Shown: positions 28,217-36,203 of the stretch, piece after piece
Numbering within the stretch: the stretch's first letter is position 1
How the letters are laid out: every line of letters begins with the position of its first letter
Source: Novosphingopyxis iocasae
Lineage (GTDB): Bacteria > Pseudomonadota > Alphaproteobacteria > Sphingomonadales > Sphingomonadaceae
DNA length: 64,000 bases
Assembly: GCF_014334095.1 (NCBI RefSeq)
Contig: NZ_CP060495.1
Coordinates: forward strand, 2,542,501 to 2,606,500
Reading direction: 5' to 3'
The notes under the pieces: generated by a model
What the model was told of the DNA's origin: nothing
The model's input: only the letters and a program-made list of their open reading frames with translations
Databases searched by the model: none
Translations under genes and position numbers: made by a program

Positions 28217-29980
28217 ATGACGCTGCCCGAACTGCTCTTGCCGGTCACGGTTCTGCTGCCGCTGGGCATGGCGGCGCTGATCCTGGCCGTCTCGCACATA
28301 TTGCCGCCGCGTATTGCGGATATCGCCGCGCTCGCCGTGTCGCTGGCCGTCATGCTGCTGTCGGGCTGGCTGGCGAGCGTTGCCATGAGCCAAAGTGCGC
28401 CGGTCATGCACTGGTTCGGCGGATGGAGCCCCGGCGCCCATGGCAGCGGCAACCTGATCTTGGGCATCGCCTTTCGCGCCGATCCGGTGAGCGCGGGCGT
28501 CTCCGCGTTCGTCGGCTTGCTGTTCTCCGCCGCCTTCGTGTTCGCCTGGAGCTATTTCGACCACATCCATTCGCACTTTCAGGTGTTGATGCTGCTGTTT
28601 CTGGCTGGCATGCAGGGTTTCTGCCTGACGGGAGACCTGTTCAACCTGTTCGTCTGGTTTGAGCTGATGAGCATCTCCGCCTTTGCGCTCACCGCCTATC
28701 CGCTGGGGCAGAGCGCGCTGGACGGCGCATTCAATTTCGTCGTCACCAACGCCATTGCGGGTTTCATGATGCTGGGTGCGGTGGGCCTTGTTTACGCGCG
28801 GCTCGGCACGCTCGACATGGTCTATATGGGGCAGCTGGCGGCGGAGCGCGGGGCCGATCCGGTGCTGATCGCGGCGCTGGTCCTGCTGGCCGCCGCCTTG
28901 CTGACCAAGGCGGCGATCGTGCCCTTCCACCTCTGGCTCGCCGACGCGCATGCAGTGGCGCCTAGCCCGGTTTCGGTGGTGTTCTCCGGCGCTATGGTCT
29001 CGGTCGGCCTGTTCGGCTTCATGAAATTGCTGCTGCTGGTATTTTCCAAAGACGCGGCGATCATCACCCTTGCCAAGCCCGCCTTGATGGCGATGGGCGG
29101 CGTCACGGCGATCGTCGGTGCGCTGATGGCGTGGGGGCAGCGCCATCTGAAGCGCTTGCTCGCCTTTTCCACCATTTCGCATCTCGGCATCATGCTAACC
29201 GGTGTTGCCAGCCTGTCGTCCGAGGGATTGACCGGCTTTGCGCTCTATTTGCTCGGTCACGGCCTGGTGAAGGGCGCGCTGTTCATGGTTGCGGGCATCA
29301 TGCTGGCGCTTGGCGCCTCGGGTGACGAGATCATGCTGTATCGGCAGGGGCGGCGCTGGTGGCCCGCCGGTGTCGTTATGGGCCTTGGCGGGCTGATGCT
29401 TGCCGGCCTGCCCTTCGGCCCGCTGCACGGTGGCGAGGAGATGATCCATCACGCCATCGGCCATGGCCCGTTGTTCTGGGCGGTCAGCTTCGCCACCGTC
29501 CTTACCGGCGCGGCGGTGTTGCGCGCCACCTTGCGCATTTTCGCAGGGCTCAGCGGTGCTCCCGGCGTGGAAGCGAGCGCGCCGACCGAGCTGGAGCGTG
29601 AGCGGGCGGACCGTCCCTTCGCGCTGATGCTGGCGCCTGCGGCCCTGTTGATCGCCCTGGCGATCATCTTGCCCGCCAGCCTGGCCGAAGCGTCGGGGCA
29701 GGGCTTTGCCGTCATGAGCGGCCTCGGTTCGCTCGCCGAGCTGGCGCCGCCCGCCGCTGTCCCCTGGACCGCGCTGTCGACCGTGGGGCTGGCCATCCTG
29801 ATCGCTGGCCTTTCGCTGCTGCGCCGCCGCCCGACGGCACGTATCGCTCGCACGATGGCCCGCGCCGAACGCGCGCCCTTTACGGCGCTGGAATATGTGC
29901 ACTCGGGTCTGGTCGGCGATTATGTGGTCTGGACCGCGGTGGGCCTGGCCGGTCTGTCGATGTGGATCGGCTGGCAGTAA
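28217..29980 (+). CDS. mnhD: Mrp-type antiporter subunit D (NuoM/NuoN-like ion-translocating subunit)
   Basis: A 587-residue polytopic protein of the proton-translocating complex I-like superfamily. The conserved ion-path residues are visible in NLFVWFELMSISAFALTAYP (Glu), LLTKAAIVPFHLWLADAHA (Lys and the broken-helix HLW segment), RHLKRLLAFSTISHLGIML and LLGHGLVKGALF (Lys). Earlier in-frame starts exist, but ATG 28217 gives the usual N-terminus. It is the only large antiporter-type subunit in this operon and probably the sole translocating one. Confidence 0.92.
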   Translation: MTLPELLLPVTVLLPLGMAALILAVSHILPPRIADIAALAVSLAVMLLSGWLASVAMSQSAPVMHWFGGWSPGAHGSGNLILGIAFRADPVSAGVSAFVGLLFSAAFVFAWSYFDHIHSHFQVLMLLFLAGMQGFCLTGDLFNLFVWFELMSISAFALTAYPLGQSALDGAFNFVVTNAIAGFMMLGAVGLVYARLGTLDMVYMGQLAAERGADPVLIAALVLLAAALLTKAAIVPFHLWLADAHAVAPSPVSVVFSGAMVSVGLFGFMKLLLLVFSKDAAIITLAKPALMAMGGVTAIVGALMAWGQRHLKRLLAFSTISHLGIMLTGVASLSSEGLTGFALYLLGHGLVKGALFMVAGIMLALGASGDEIMLYRQGRRWWPAGVVMGLGGLMLAGLPFGPLHGGEEMIHHAIGHGPLFWAVSFATVLTGAAVLRATLRIFAGLSGAPGVEASAPTELERERADRPFALMLAPAALLIALAIILPASLAEASGQGFAVMSGLGSLAELAPPAAVPWTALSTVGLAILIAGLSLLRRRPTARIARTMARAERAPFTALEYVHSGLVGDYVVWTAVGLAGLSMWIGWQ

Positions 29981-29989
29981 AGGCGGGCA

Positions 29990-31234
29990 ATGGCGCTGGA
30001 ACTCCTCCTATTCGCGATCGGCGGCGTCGTGTTGACGATGAGCCTGCTGGCCGGCCTCATCAGCAACCGCCTGTGGATCTCGGAAGTGACGCTGTGCCTG
30101 CTGTTCGGCGCCGCGCTGGGGCCGCTTCTGGGTTATGTCGCGGAAACGCAGCTTTTCGGCGACAACCGCATGAACACGCTGGAAGAGGTGGCGCGCATCA
30201 CGCTCGGAATCGCGGTGATGGGCACGGCGCTGCGCCTGCCGATGTCCTATGTACGCAGCTGGTGGCGGGACATGGGCGTCGTGCTGCTTTTGGGTTTGCC
30301 GTTAATGTGGTTGACCGGCGCGGGAATGGCGGCGGCGCTACTGGGTGTGGGCCTGCTGCCGGCGCTGCTGATCGGCGCGATTACAGCGCCGACCGATCCG
30401 GTGGTGGCCGCCTCGATCGTCACCGGGCGTATCGCCAATGCGAAGGTGCCCGCCCGTGTGCGCCATCTGATTCAGGCGGAAAGCGCTGCGAATGACGGGC
30501 TGGGCTTTCTCTTCGTCATGCTGCCGATTTTGCTCCTCACCAAGCCGGCAGCCGAAGCCTGGGGCGAATGGGCCAGCCGCATCATTCTTTGGGAAGTAGG
30601 CGGTGCAATCCTGATCGGCGGCATCATCGGCTGGCTGGCGGGTAAGCTGTTCGTCTGGGCCAAGAAAAAACCCTATTCCGAAGACGAATCACTGCTCACC
30701 ATCGGCCTAGCTCTGTCGCTCACCGTGCTGGCCGGGCTGGAGCTGATCGGCACGGACGGCATCCTGGCGGTGTTTGTGGCGGGGATCATGTTCAACCGCG
30801 GCATTTCGGACATCGAAACGCACCAGCACAATCTGCACGGCGCGATCACACGCTTTTTCGATCTGCCGGTGTTCGTCCTGATCGGTGTGCTGCTGCCATG
30901 GAAAGAATGGCTGGCGATGGGCTGGAACGCCCTGTTTCTGGCGCTGGCCCTCGTGCTGCTCCGGCGGCTGCCCTGGTGGCTGGTGCTATCGCCGATCATT
31001 CCTTCGCTGAAGAAGCGCGATGAAACATTGTTCGCGGGCTTCTTCGGGCCGATTGGCGTTGCGGCGGCCTATTATGCCATGTTGGCGCACGACAAGACGG
31101 GCATTGAATGGCTGTGGCCGGTCGCCAGCCTCGTGATTTTCCTGTCCGTTATCATCCACGGCATCAGCGCCACGCCGCTCGCGAATCTACTCGGCAGGCG
31201 GCTGGAGCGTTATGAGGATGAGGCGAAGGGCTGA
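29990..31234 (+). CDS. NhaP-type (CPA1) sodium/proton antiporter
   Basis: A 414-residue polytopic antiporter that exchanges monovalent cations for protons. Landmarks are GAITAPTDPVVAASIVTG, QAESAANDGLGFLFV with the Asn-Asp pair of electroneutral CPA1 transporters, and GTDGILAVFVAGIMFNRG. There is no long cytoplasmic tail or TrkA-C domain. It starts 9 bases after the Mrp subunit D gene and may be cotranscribed with it. The ion, sodium or potassium, cannot be settled from sequence. Confidence 0.9.
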   Translation: MALELLLFAIGGVVLTMSLLAGLISNRLWISEVTLCLLFGAALGPLLGYVAETQLFGDNRMNTLEEVARITLGIAVMGTALRLPMSYVRSWWRDMGVVLLLGLPLMWLTGAGMAAALLGVGLLPALLIGAITAPTDPVVAASIVTGRIANAKVPARVRHLIQAESAANDGLGFLFVMLPILLLTKPAAEAWGEWASRIILWEVGGAILIGGIIGWLAGKLFVWAKKKPYSEDESLLTIGLALSLTVLAGLELIGTDGILAVFVAGIMFNRGISDIETHQHNLHGAITRFFDLPVFVLIGVLLPWKEWLAMGWNALFLALALVLLRRLPWWLVLSPIIPSLKKRDETLFAGFFGPIGVAAAYYAMLAHDKTGIEWLWPVASLVIFLSVIIHGISATPLANLLGRRLERYEDEAKG

Positions 31235-31255
31235 GCTACAGGCGCAAGAAATGGC

Positions 31256-31330
31256 TGGTGACCCCTACGGGAATCGAACCCGTGTTTCAGCCGTGAGAGG
31301 GCCGCGTCCTGACCGCTAGACGAAGGGGCC
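31256..31330 (-). tRNA. tRNA-Glu(CTC)
   Basis: A minus-strand cloverleaf. Acceptor GGCCCCT pairs with AGGGGTC, followed by discriminator A and an encoded CCA. The T arm has GGTTCGATTCC. The anticodon stem-loop CGGCC-CTCTCAC-GGCTG gives CTC, reading GAG. Confidence 0.95.
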
Positions 31331-31362
31331 ATGCGCGGTGGCCTGAAGCGCTAAAGTCCCGG

Positions 31363-31437
31363 TGGTGACCCCTACGGGAATCGAACCCGTGTTTCAGCCG
31401 TGAAAGGGCCGCGTCCTAACCGCTAGACGAAGGGGCC
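31363..31437 (-). tRNA. tRNA-Glu(TTC)
   Basis: It is nearly identical to the tRNA-Glu 32 bases away. The anticodon loop is CTTTCAC, giving TTC, which reads GAA and GAG. Besides the first anticodon base, I see one D-loop change (GGTTAG here, GGTCAG in the other). CCA is encoded. Confidence 0.95.
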
Positions 31438-31479
31438 TCCGCCGGGAAGCTGCGCACTTAGGGAACGCGCACCGATCGG

Positions 31480-33246
31480 TCAAGCCGCGATCGCAGCATC
31501 TTCCAGATGAAGTTCGGCTGCAGGGCGCGCACCCCAGTCGTCGATCTTCGCCCGGCCGGCCAGCCAATATTTGGTGCCGGGGCCCCCGTGCAGCAGGGTT
31601 TGGCCCAGAACGCTGTCGGCCGCGCGAAAGGCCATGGCCTTGAACCGGCCGCCATCGTCGCCCGAAACGATCGCGCGGACATGGCCGTTGCCCACAACAT
31701 CGCATTTTACGATTCGCACCGGCCCCGCCACCACGCGCGGCGCGGGCCAGCCCATCCCATAAGGCCCGCCGCGCTCCACCGCGCCGACGAAATCGGGGTT
31801 GAGCCCGCGCGGAGAGAGCAGCGCATCGATCAACATCGCGCGCTCGTCCCCCGCCCGCGCCACCGCAGCGGCCAGGCGATCGTCGAGAAATTCCGCGAGC
31901 GCCTCCACCTTGTCCGCGTCCACGGTGAGGCCCGCCGCCATGGCGTGCCCTCCGCCCGCGACAAGCAGGCCATGCTCGCGCGCGGCGATGATCGCGGCGC
32001 CCAGATCCACGCCGCTGACCGACCTGCCCGATCCCTTGCCCACGCCTTTATCGTCGATGGCGATGACGATGGCGGGCTTGCCGGTCTTTTCCTTGATACG
32101 TCCGGCAACGATGCCGATGACGCCCGGATGCCAGCCTTCGCCTGAAAGCAGTGCGACCGACCGGTTGTGCTGGCCGGGCAACTGCGCCTCCGCGCCTTCC
32201 TGCACCGCCGATTCGATGGCGCGGCGTTCTTCGTTCAGAAGGTCCAGCGTGTGCGCAATCTCGCGCGCTTCATCCGGGTCTTCGGTGGTCAGCAGCCGCA
32301 CACCCAGATCGGACTTGCCCACGCGCCCGCCAGCATTGATTCGCGGCCCCAGCGCAAAGCCCAGATCGCTGCAGATCGGCGCGCGGTTAAGGCGGCTGGC
32401 GTCGATCAGCGCGTTGAGCCCGGTGTTGCGACGCGCGGCCATCACCTTCAGCCCCTGTGCCACGAACGCGCGGTTGAGCCCCTTGAGCTGCGCCACATCG
32501 GCTACAGTGCCGAGCGCGACGAGATCGAGCAGGTCCAGCAGCGGCGGCTTGGCGCGATTCGCGAAAAAGCCGCGTTGCGAGAGGATGCGGCGGATTTCTA
32601 CGGCCAGCAGGAAGGCGACGCCCACCGCGGCCAGATGGCCATGACTTGCCGCCTCGTCACATTCGTCGAGACGGTTGGGGTTTACGAGCGCGAGCGCGGC
32701 GGGAAGCTCGGCGGCGCATTTGTGGTGATCGACCACGATCACCTCGACCCCCGCCGCCTTGGCTTCAGCCAGAGCGTCATAGGCCATCGCGCCGCAATCG
32801 ACGGTGACCACCAGGTCCGCGCCTTCCGCGCCGAGCCGCACCAGCGCTTCTCCGGATGGGCCATAACCTTCCATCAGCCGGTCCGGAATATAGGCGGAGG
32901 CGGAGAGGCCGAGCTGGCCGAGAAAGCGAATCAGAAGCGCCGCGCTGGTGGCCCCGTCGACATCGTAATCGCCGAAGACGACCAGCTTTTCCTGCCGCTC
33001 CACTGCATCGGCGATTCGCTCCGCCGCGCGGGTCATGTCCTTGAAGATCGCAGGGTCCGGCAGGAAGCCGGTGATCGACGGGCTGAGATGCGCGTCCAGT
33101 GCCTCGCGCGGGCAGCCGCGCGCCAGCATCAGCTGGGTAAGGAGATCGTCCGGGCGAAAATCCCCGGCCCGCGCATCCGCGCCGCGCCCACGCCAGCGCC
33201 AGGGCTGGCCGGAAAGCGACCGCTCGATATCACAGACGAATTGCAT
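31480..33246 (-). CDS. recJ: Single-stranded-DNA-specific 5'-3' exonuclease RecJ
   Basis: A 588-residue DHH-family nuclease that degrades single-stranded DNA from the 5' end in recombination, mismatch and base-excision repair. The metal-binding motifs are VVFGDYDVDGATSAALL, VTVDCGAMAYDAL and VVDHHKCAAELP. DHHA1-type residues appear in GGGHAMAAGL, and an OB-like domain follows. The length is normal. It is the last gene of the minus-strand hom-glpX-recJ group common in alphaproteobacteria. Confidence 0.96.
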   Translation of the reverse strand: MQFVCDIERSLSGQPWRWRGRGADARAGDFRPDDLLTQLMLARGCPREALDAHLSPSITGFLPDPAIFKDMTRAAERIADAVERQEKLVVFGDYDVDGATSAALLIRFLGQLGLSASAYIPDRLMEGYGPSGEALVRLGAEGADLVVTVDCGAMAYDALAEAKAAGVEVIVVDHHKCAAELPAALALVNPNRLDECDEAASHGHLAAVGVAFLLAVEIRRILSQRGFFANRAKPPLLDLLDLVALGTVADVAQLKGLNRAFVAQGLKVMAARRNTGLNALIDASRLNRAPICSDLGFALGPRINAGGRVGKSDLGVRLLTTEDPDEAREIAHTLDLLNEERRAIESAVQEGAEAQLPGQHNRSVALLSGEGWHPGVIGIVAGRIKEKTGKPAIVIAIDDKGVGKGSGRSVSGVDLGAAIIAAREHGLLVAGGGHAMAAGLTVDADKVEALAEFLDDRLAAAVARAGDERAMLIDALLSPRGLNPDFVGAVERGGPYGMGWPAPRVVAGPVRIVKCDVVGNGHVRAIVSGDDGGRFKAMAFRAADSVLGQTLLHGGPGTKYWLAGRAKIDDWGARPAAELHLEDAAIAA

Positions 33247-33341
33247 GGTGCGTGGGATTAGCGGAATCCGCAGGCGTAGTGAATCGCTAATCTCACGGCC
33301 CCCGTTCGACCATAAGCGCAGAATCGGATAGGAGAGCCGGC

Positions 33342-33833
33342 ATGAAACGCCTGCTCATCGTCCATTTCAGCCGCACCGGCGGCAGCCGACAGCTTGCCGA
33401 AGCGGCGCGGGACGGCGCGCTGGATGCCGGCGATGTCGAGCTGGAATTTCTGACGGCAGGGGCGGCGGGGCCGGACGATCTCTTGGCCGCGGACGGCTAT
33501 CTGTTCGCCTGCCCGGAGAATCTGGCGGCGATCGCGGGCGGCATGAAGGAATTTTTCGACCGGAGCTATTATCCGGTGCTCGGAAAGATCGAGGGCCGTC
33601 CCTATGCCGCGATCATCTGCGCAGGATCGGACGGCGAAAACGCCAAAAGGCAGCTCGAACGCATCTGCACCGGCTGGCGCCTGAAACGCATCGCCGAAAC
33701 GCTGATCGTCAATGTCCAGGCGCAGACGCCGGAGGAAATCCTGGCGGACAAAACCATCCCCGAAGACAGGCTGGCCGAAGCCCACAATCTCGGCGCAACG
33801 CTGGCCGCTGGCCTGGAAATGGGCGTGTTCTAA
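33342..33833 (+). CDS. Flavodoxin-family protein
   Basis: A 163-residue alpha/beta protein. LIVHFSRTGGSRQLAEAA matches the FMN phosphate-binding loop, and YLFACPENLAAIAGGMKEFF and AIICAGSDGENAKRQLE fit the isoalloxazine loops. It is probably an FMN-binding electron carrier or quinone-reductase-like protein. It is transcribed against the flanking recJ and glpX group and ends 3 bases from the end of the small membrane protein gene. The partner is unknown. Confidence 0.82.
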   Translation: MKRLLIVHFSRTGGSRQLAEAARDGALDAGDVELEFLTAGAAGPDDLLAADGYLFACPENLAAIAGGMKEFFDRSYYPVLGKIEGRPYAAIICAGSDGENAKRQLERICTGWRLKRIAETLIVNVQAQTPEEILADKTIPEDRLAEAHNLGATLAAGLEMGVF

Positions 33834-33836
33834 GGG

Positions 33837-33989
33837 CTAGCTCGTGTAGCCCCAGATCGCGACGATACCGAGCAGGATCAGCGCGCCGAAAAACAGGATG
33901 CGCGCGGCTTTGCTCTTCAGAATAATCTGTCCGCCCCGCGCGTCGCGGGCATCGATATTGGGGCCGGTAGGCCGGTTCTGTTTGTCCAT
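33837..33989 (-). CDS. Small single-pass membrane protein
   Basis: A 50-residue protein with a hydrophilic first half (MDKQNRPTGPNIDARDARGG) and one transmembrane helix near the C-terminus (ILFFGALILLGIVAIWGY). It lies 39 bases after glpX on the same strand. A TTG directly after the glpX stop would add 13 residues, but the ATG is preferred. The function is unknown, and I recognise only the common sphingomonad type of short membrane protein. Confidence 0.65.
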   Translation of the reverse strand: MDKQNRPTGPNIDARDARGGQIILKSKAARILFFGALILLGIVAIWGYTS

Positions 33990-34028
33990 GTCCGTTGGAA
34001 TGGACGCAGGCACCGGCCCGTTCCGCAA

Positions 34029-35000
34029 TTACTGCGTCTTGTGTTCGCTCTTTACCCAGCGGACGGTGCCGCTGGAGGCGCGCATGACGACGCTTTCGGT
34101 GGTGGTGACGCCGCGGCGCAGCTTTTTCACGCCTTCCAGCAGCGATCCGTCGGTGACGCCGGTGGCGGCAAAGATGCAATCGCCCTTGGCCAGTTCCTTG
34201 AGGTCGTACTGCTTATTGAGGTCCGTGATGCCCCATTTGGCGGCGCGGGCGCGTTCGTCGTCGTTGCGGAAGAGCAGGCGGCCCTTGAACTGGCCGCCCA
34301 CGCAGCGCAGCGCCGCGGCGGCGAGCACGCCTTCGGGTGCGCCGCCCGAACCCATGTAGAGATCGATCGTGGTGTCTTCGTCGGTGGTCGCGATCACCCC
34401 GGCCACATCGCCGTCGGGGATCAGCTGAATGCCGCAACCGATTTCGCGCAGTTCGGAAATCAGCTGCTCGTGACGCGGCCGATCGAGCACGCAGACGATG
34501 ATTTCATTGGGCTCCACGCCCTTGGCCTTGGCCACGGCCTCCACATTCTCGCGCACCGACTTGTCGAGATCGATGATCCCGTCCGGATAGCCCGGCCCGC
34601 AGGCCAGCTTGTCCATATAGACGTCCGGTGCGTTCAGCAGGCAGCCCTCTTCGGCGGCGGCCAGCACGGCGAGCGCGTTGGGGCCGGCCTTGGCGGTGAT
34701 GGTGGTGCCTTCCAGCGGATCGAGCGCGATGTCGATCTTCGGGCCCTTGCCCGGCGCCCCGCCCACCTTTTCGCCGATGAACAGCATCGGCGCCTCGTCG
34801 CGCTCGCCCTCGCCAATCACTACGGTGCCATCCATTTCCAGATTGTCGAACGCGCGGCGCATGGCTTCCACGGCGGCGGCATCGGCGGCTTTTTCGTCGC
34901 CGCGACCGATCATCTTGGAGGCTGCCATCGCCGCGGCTTCGGTAACGCGCACCATTTCGAGCACGAGGACACGGTCGAGAATATCGCTGGGCTTGGGCAT
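34029..35000 (-). CDS. glpX: Class II fructose-1,6-bisphosphatase
   Basis: A 323-residue, metal-dependent enzyme that removes the 1-phosphate of fructose-1,6-bisphosphate in gluconeogenesis. The GlpX signatures are GEGERDEAPMLFIGE and IALDPLEGTT, with the metal ligands, and GSGGAPEGVLAAAALRC. The ATG at 35000 follows TCAGGAGA, so the longer in-frame extension upstream is not used. It lies between the LbH/hom genes and recJ in the usual alphaproteobacterial order. Confidence 0.96.
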   Translation of the reverse strand: MPKPSDILDRVLVLEMVRVTEAAAMAASKMIGRGDEKAADAAAVEAMRRAFDNLEMDGTVVIGEGERDEAPMLFIGEKVGGAPGKGPKIDIALDPLEGTTITAKAGPNALAVLAAAEEGCLLNAPDVYMDKLACGPGYPDGIIDLDKSVRENVEAVAKAKGVEPNEIIVCVLDRPRHEQLISELREIGCGIQLIPDGDVAGVIATTDEDTTIDLYMGSGGAPEGVLAAAALRCVGGQFKGRLLFRNDDERARAAKWGITDLNKQYDLKELAKGDCIFAATGVTDGSLLEGVKKLRRGVTTTESVVMRASSGTVRWVKSEHKTQ

Positions 35001-35134
35001 CACGGTCTCCTGATTTTTCGCCTTGTTCCGGCTTTGGCCCGGCCGGGCCCGCGCGCGAGCGATAGGCGAGGGTTGTTGCAATGTCGAGAATGGCGCGCGA
35101 CCATGGCGGGCGGGCCCGGCGAAAGGATGATGCG

Positions 35135-35560
35135 ATGGCGGACGAAGAAATGCGGGCAGGACGCTGCCATTGCGGCGCGGTGCGATTCGATGTGCGGCTG
35201 GCCGACGGACTGGCGAGCGCGCGCCGATGCGACTGTTCCTATTGCGCGGCCCGCGGCGCGGTGGCGGTGACCGCGATGCGCGGCGATCTGACGGTGACGG
35301 ACGGCGCGGACAGGCTGACGCTCTACCAGTTCGGCACGGGCACCGCGGAGCATTATTTTTGCTCGGTCTGCGGCATTTACACCCACCATCGCCGCCGATC
35401 GAACCCGGACGAACTCGGCGTCAACGTTGCTTGTCTGGAGGGGCTGAGCCCGTTCGACTTCGACCGCGTGGCGGTGAACGACGGCCAGACCCATCCGAAC
35501 GACCGCCCGCCGGGCGCCGGAACCCGACAAGCGGGCGTGCTGATTTACCAGCGCAATTAG
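35135..35560 (+). CDS. GFA (CENP-V/glutathione-dependent formaldehyde-activating)-fold protein
   Basis: A 141-residue zinc protein with GRCHCGAVRFDV, CDCSYCAARGAV and FCSVCGIYTHHRRR, the cysteine pairs that bind two zinc ions in the GFA fold. GFA itself was proposed to help form S-hydroxymethylglutathione, but most relatives have no proven activity. It is not near the frmA-fghA genes here. GAAAGGATG supports the start at 35135. It is transcribed against the flanking glpX and LbH genes. Confidence 0.85.
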   Translation: MADEEMRAGRCHCGAVRFDVRLADGLASARRCDCSYCAARGAVAVTAMRGDLTVTDGADRLTLYQFGTGTAEHYFCSVCGIYTHHRRRSNPDELGVNVACLEGLSPFDFDRVAVNDGQTHPNDRPPGAGTRQAGVLIYQRN

Positions 35561-35576
35561 CGCTGAGGCGCGGCGG

Positions 35577-36203
35577 TCAGCCTGCGCCGTTCGGCCATTG
35601 GTCGATAAGCGTCAGGCGCGGAATGATCGCCCCGGGAGCGATCAGCGCACCGGGCGCGATCACCGCATTGGCGCCGACACGGGCTCCATCGCCCAGTAAA
35701 ACGCCGAACTTCGTCGTGCCCGTCTCAATAACACCATCGTCCGTCGCGATCCTGATCGCCGCGCCGCCGCGCTCGTTCCGGTAATTGGCGATGATCGCCC
35801 CCGCCTCGACATTGCTGCCGCTTCCCAGGATCGAATCGCCGACGAAGCTTAAGTGGGCGATCTTGGCGCCGCCGAACAGGAAGCTGGTCTTTACCTCGCA
35901 CTGCGGGGCGACGATGCAGCCCTCGCCGAGGTGAACGCCGCCGCGGATATAGGCGCCGGACGCGACGAAGGCGTTCGCCTCCAGCAGCACCGGCCCTTTC
36001 AGGATGGCGCCAGGTTCCACCACGGCACTGCGATGGCGCGCGACCGTGCCTTCGCGGATATAGTCTTCGCCCAGATCGGCTACCGCCTGCCCGATCAGCT
36101 CTTCCGCCGTTGCGGTGGCTTCCCAGGGCACCGAAACCTCGGCACCCCAAGCGGAATCCCGCCACGCGGTAACATAATCCGCAATGGCAGGGGCCGCGCT
36201 CAT
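35577..36203 (-). CDS. Left-handed beta-helix (LbH) hexapeptide-repeat protein
   Basis: A 208-residue protein whose middle and end consist of hexapeptide turns (VVEPGAILKGPVLLEANAFV, NVEAGAIIANY, VIAPGALIAPGAII). Such helices form trimeric acyl- or nucleotidyl-transferases. There is no recognisable transferase domain before the helix, and GSNVEAGAIIANYRN resembles the GlmU C-terminal acetyltransferase turn. Its start overlaps the end of hom by 4 bases, so the two are coupled. The substrate is unknown. Confidence 0.85.
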   Translation of the reverse strand: MSAAPAIADYVTAWRDSAWGAEVSVPWEATATAEELIGQAVADLGEDYIREGTVARHRSAVVEPGAILKGPVLLEANAFVASGAYIRGGVHLGEGCIVAPQCEVKTSFLFGGAKIAHLSFVGDSILGSGSNVEAGAIIANYRNERGGAAIRIATDDGVIETGTTKFGVLLGDGARVGANAVIAPGALIAPGAIIPRLTLIDQWPNGAG

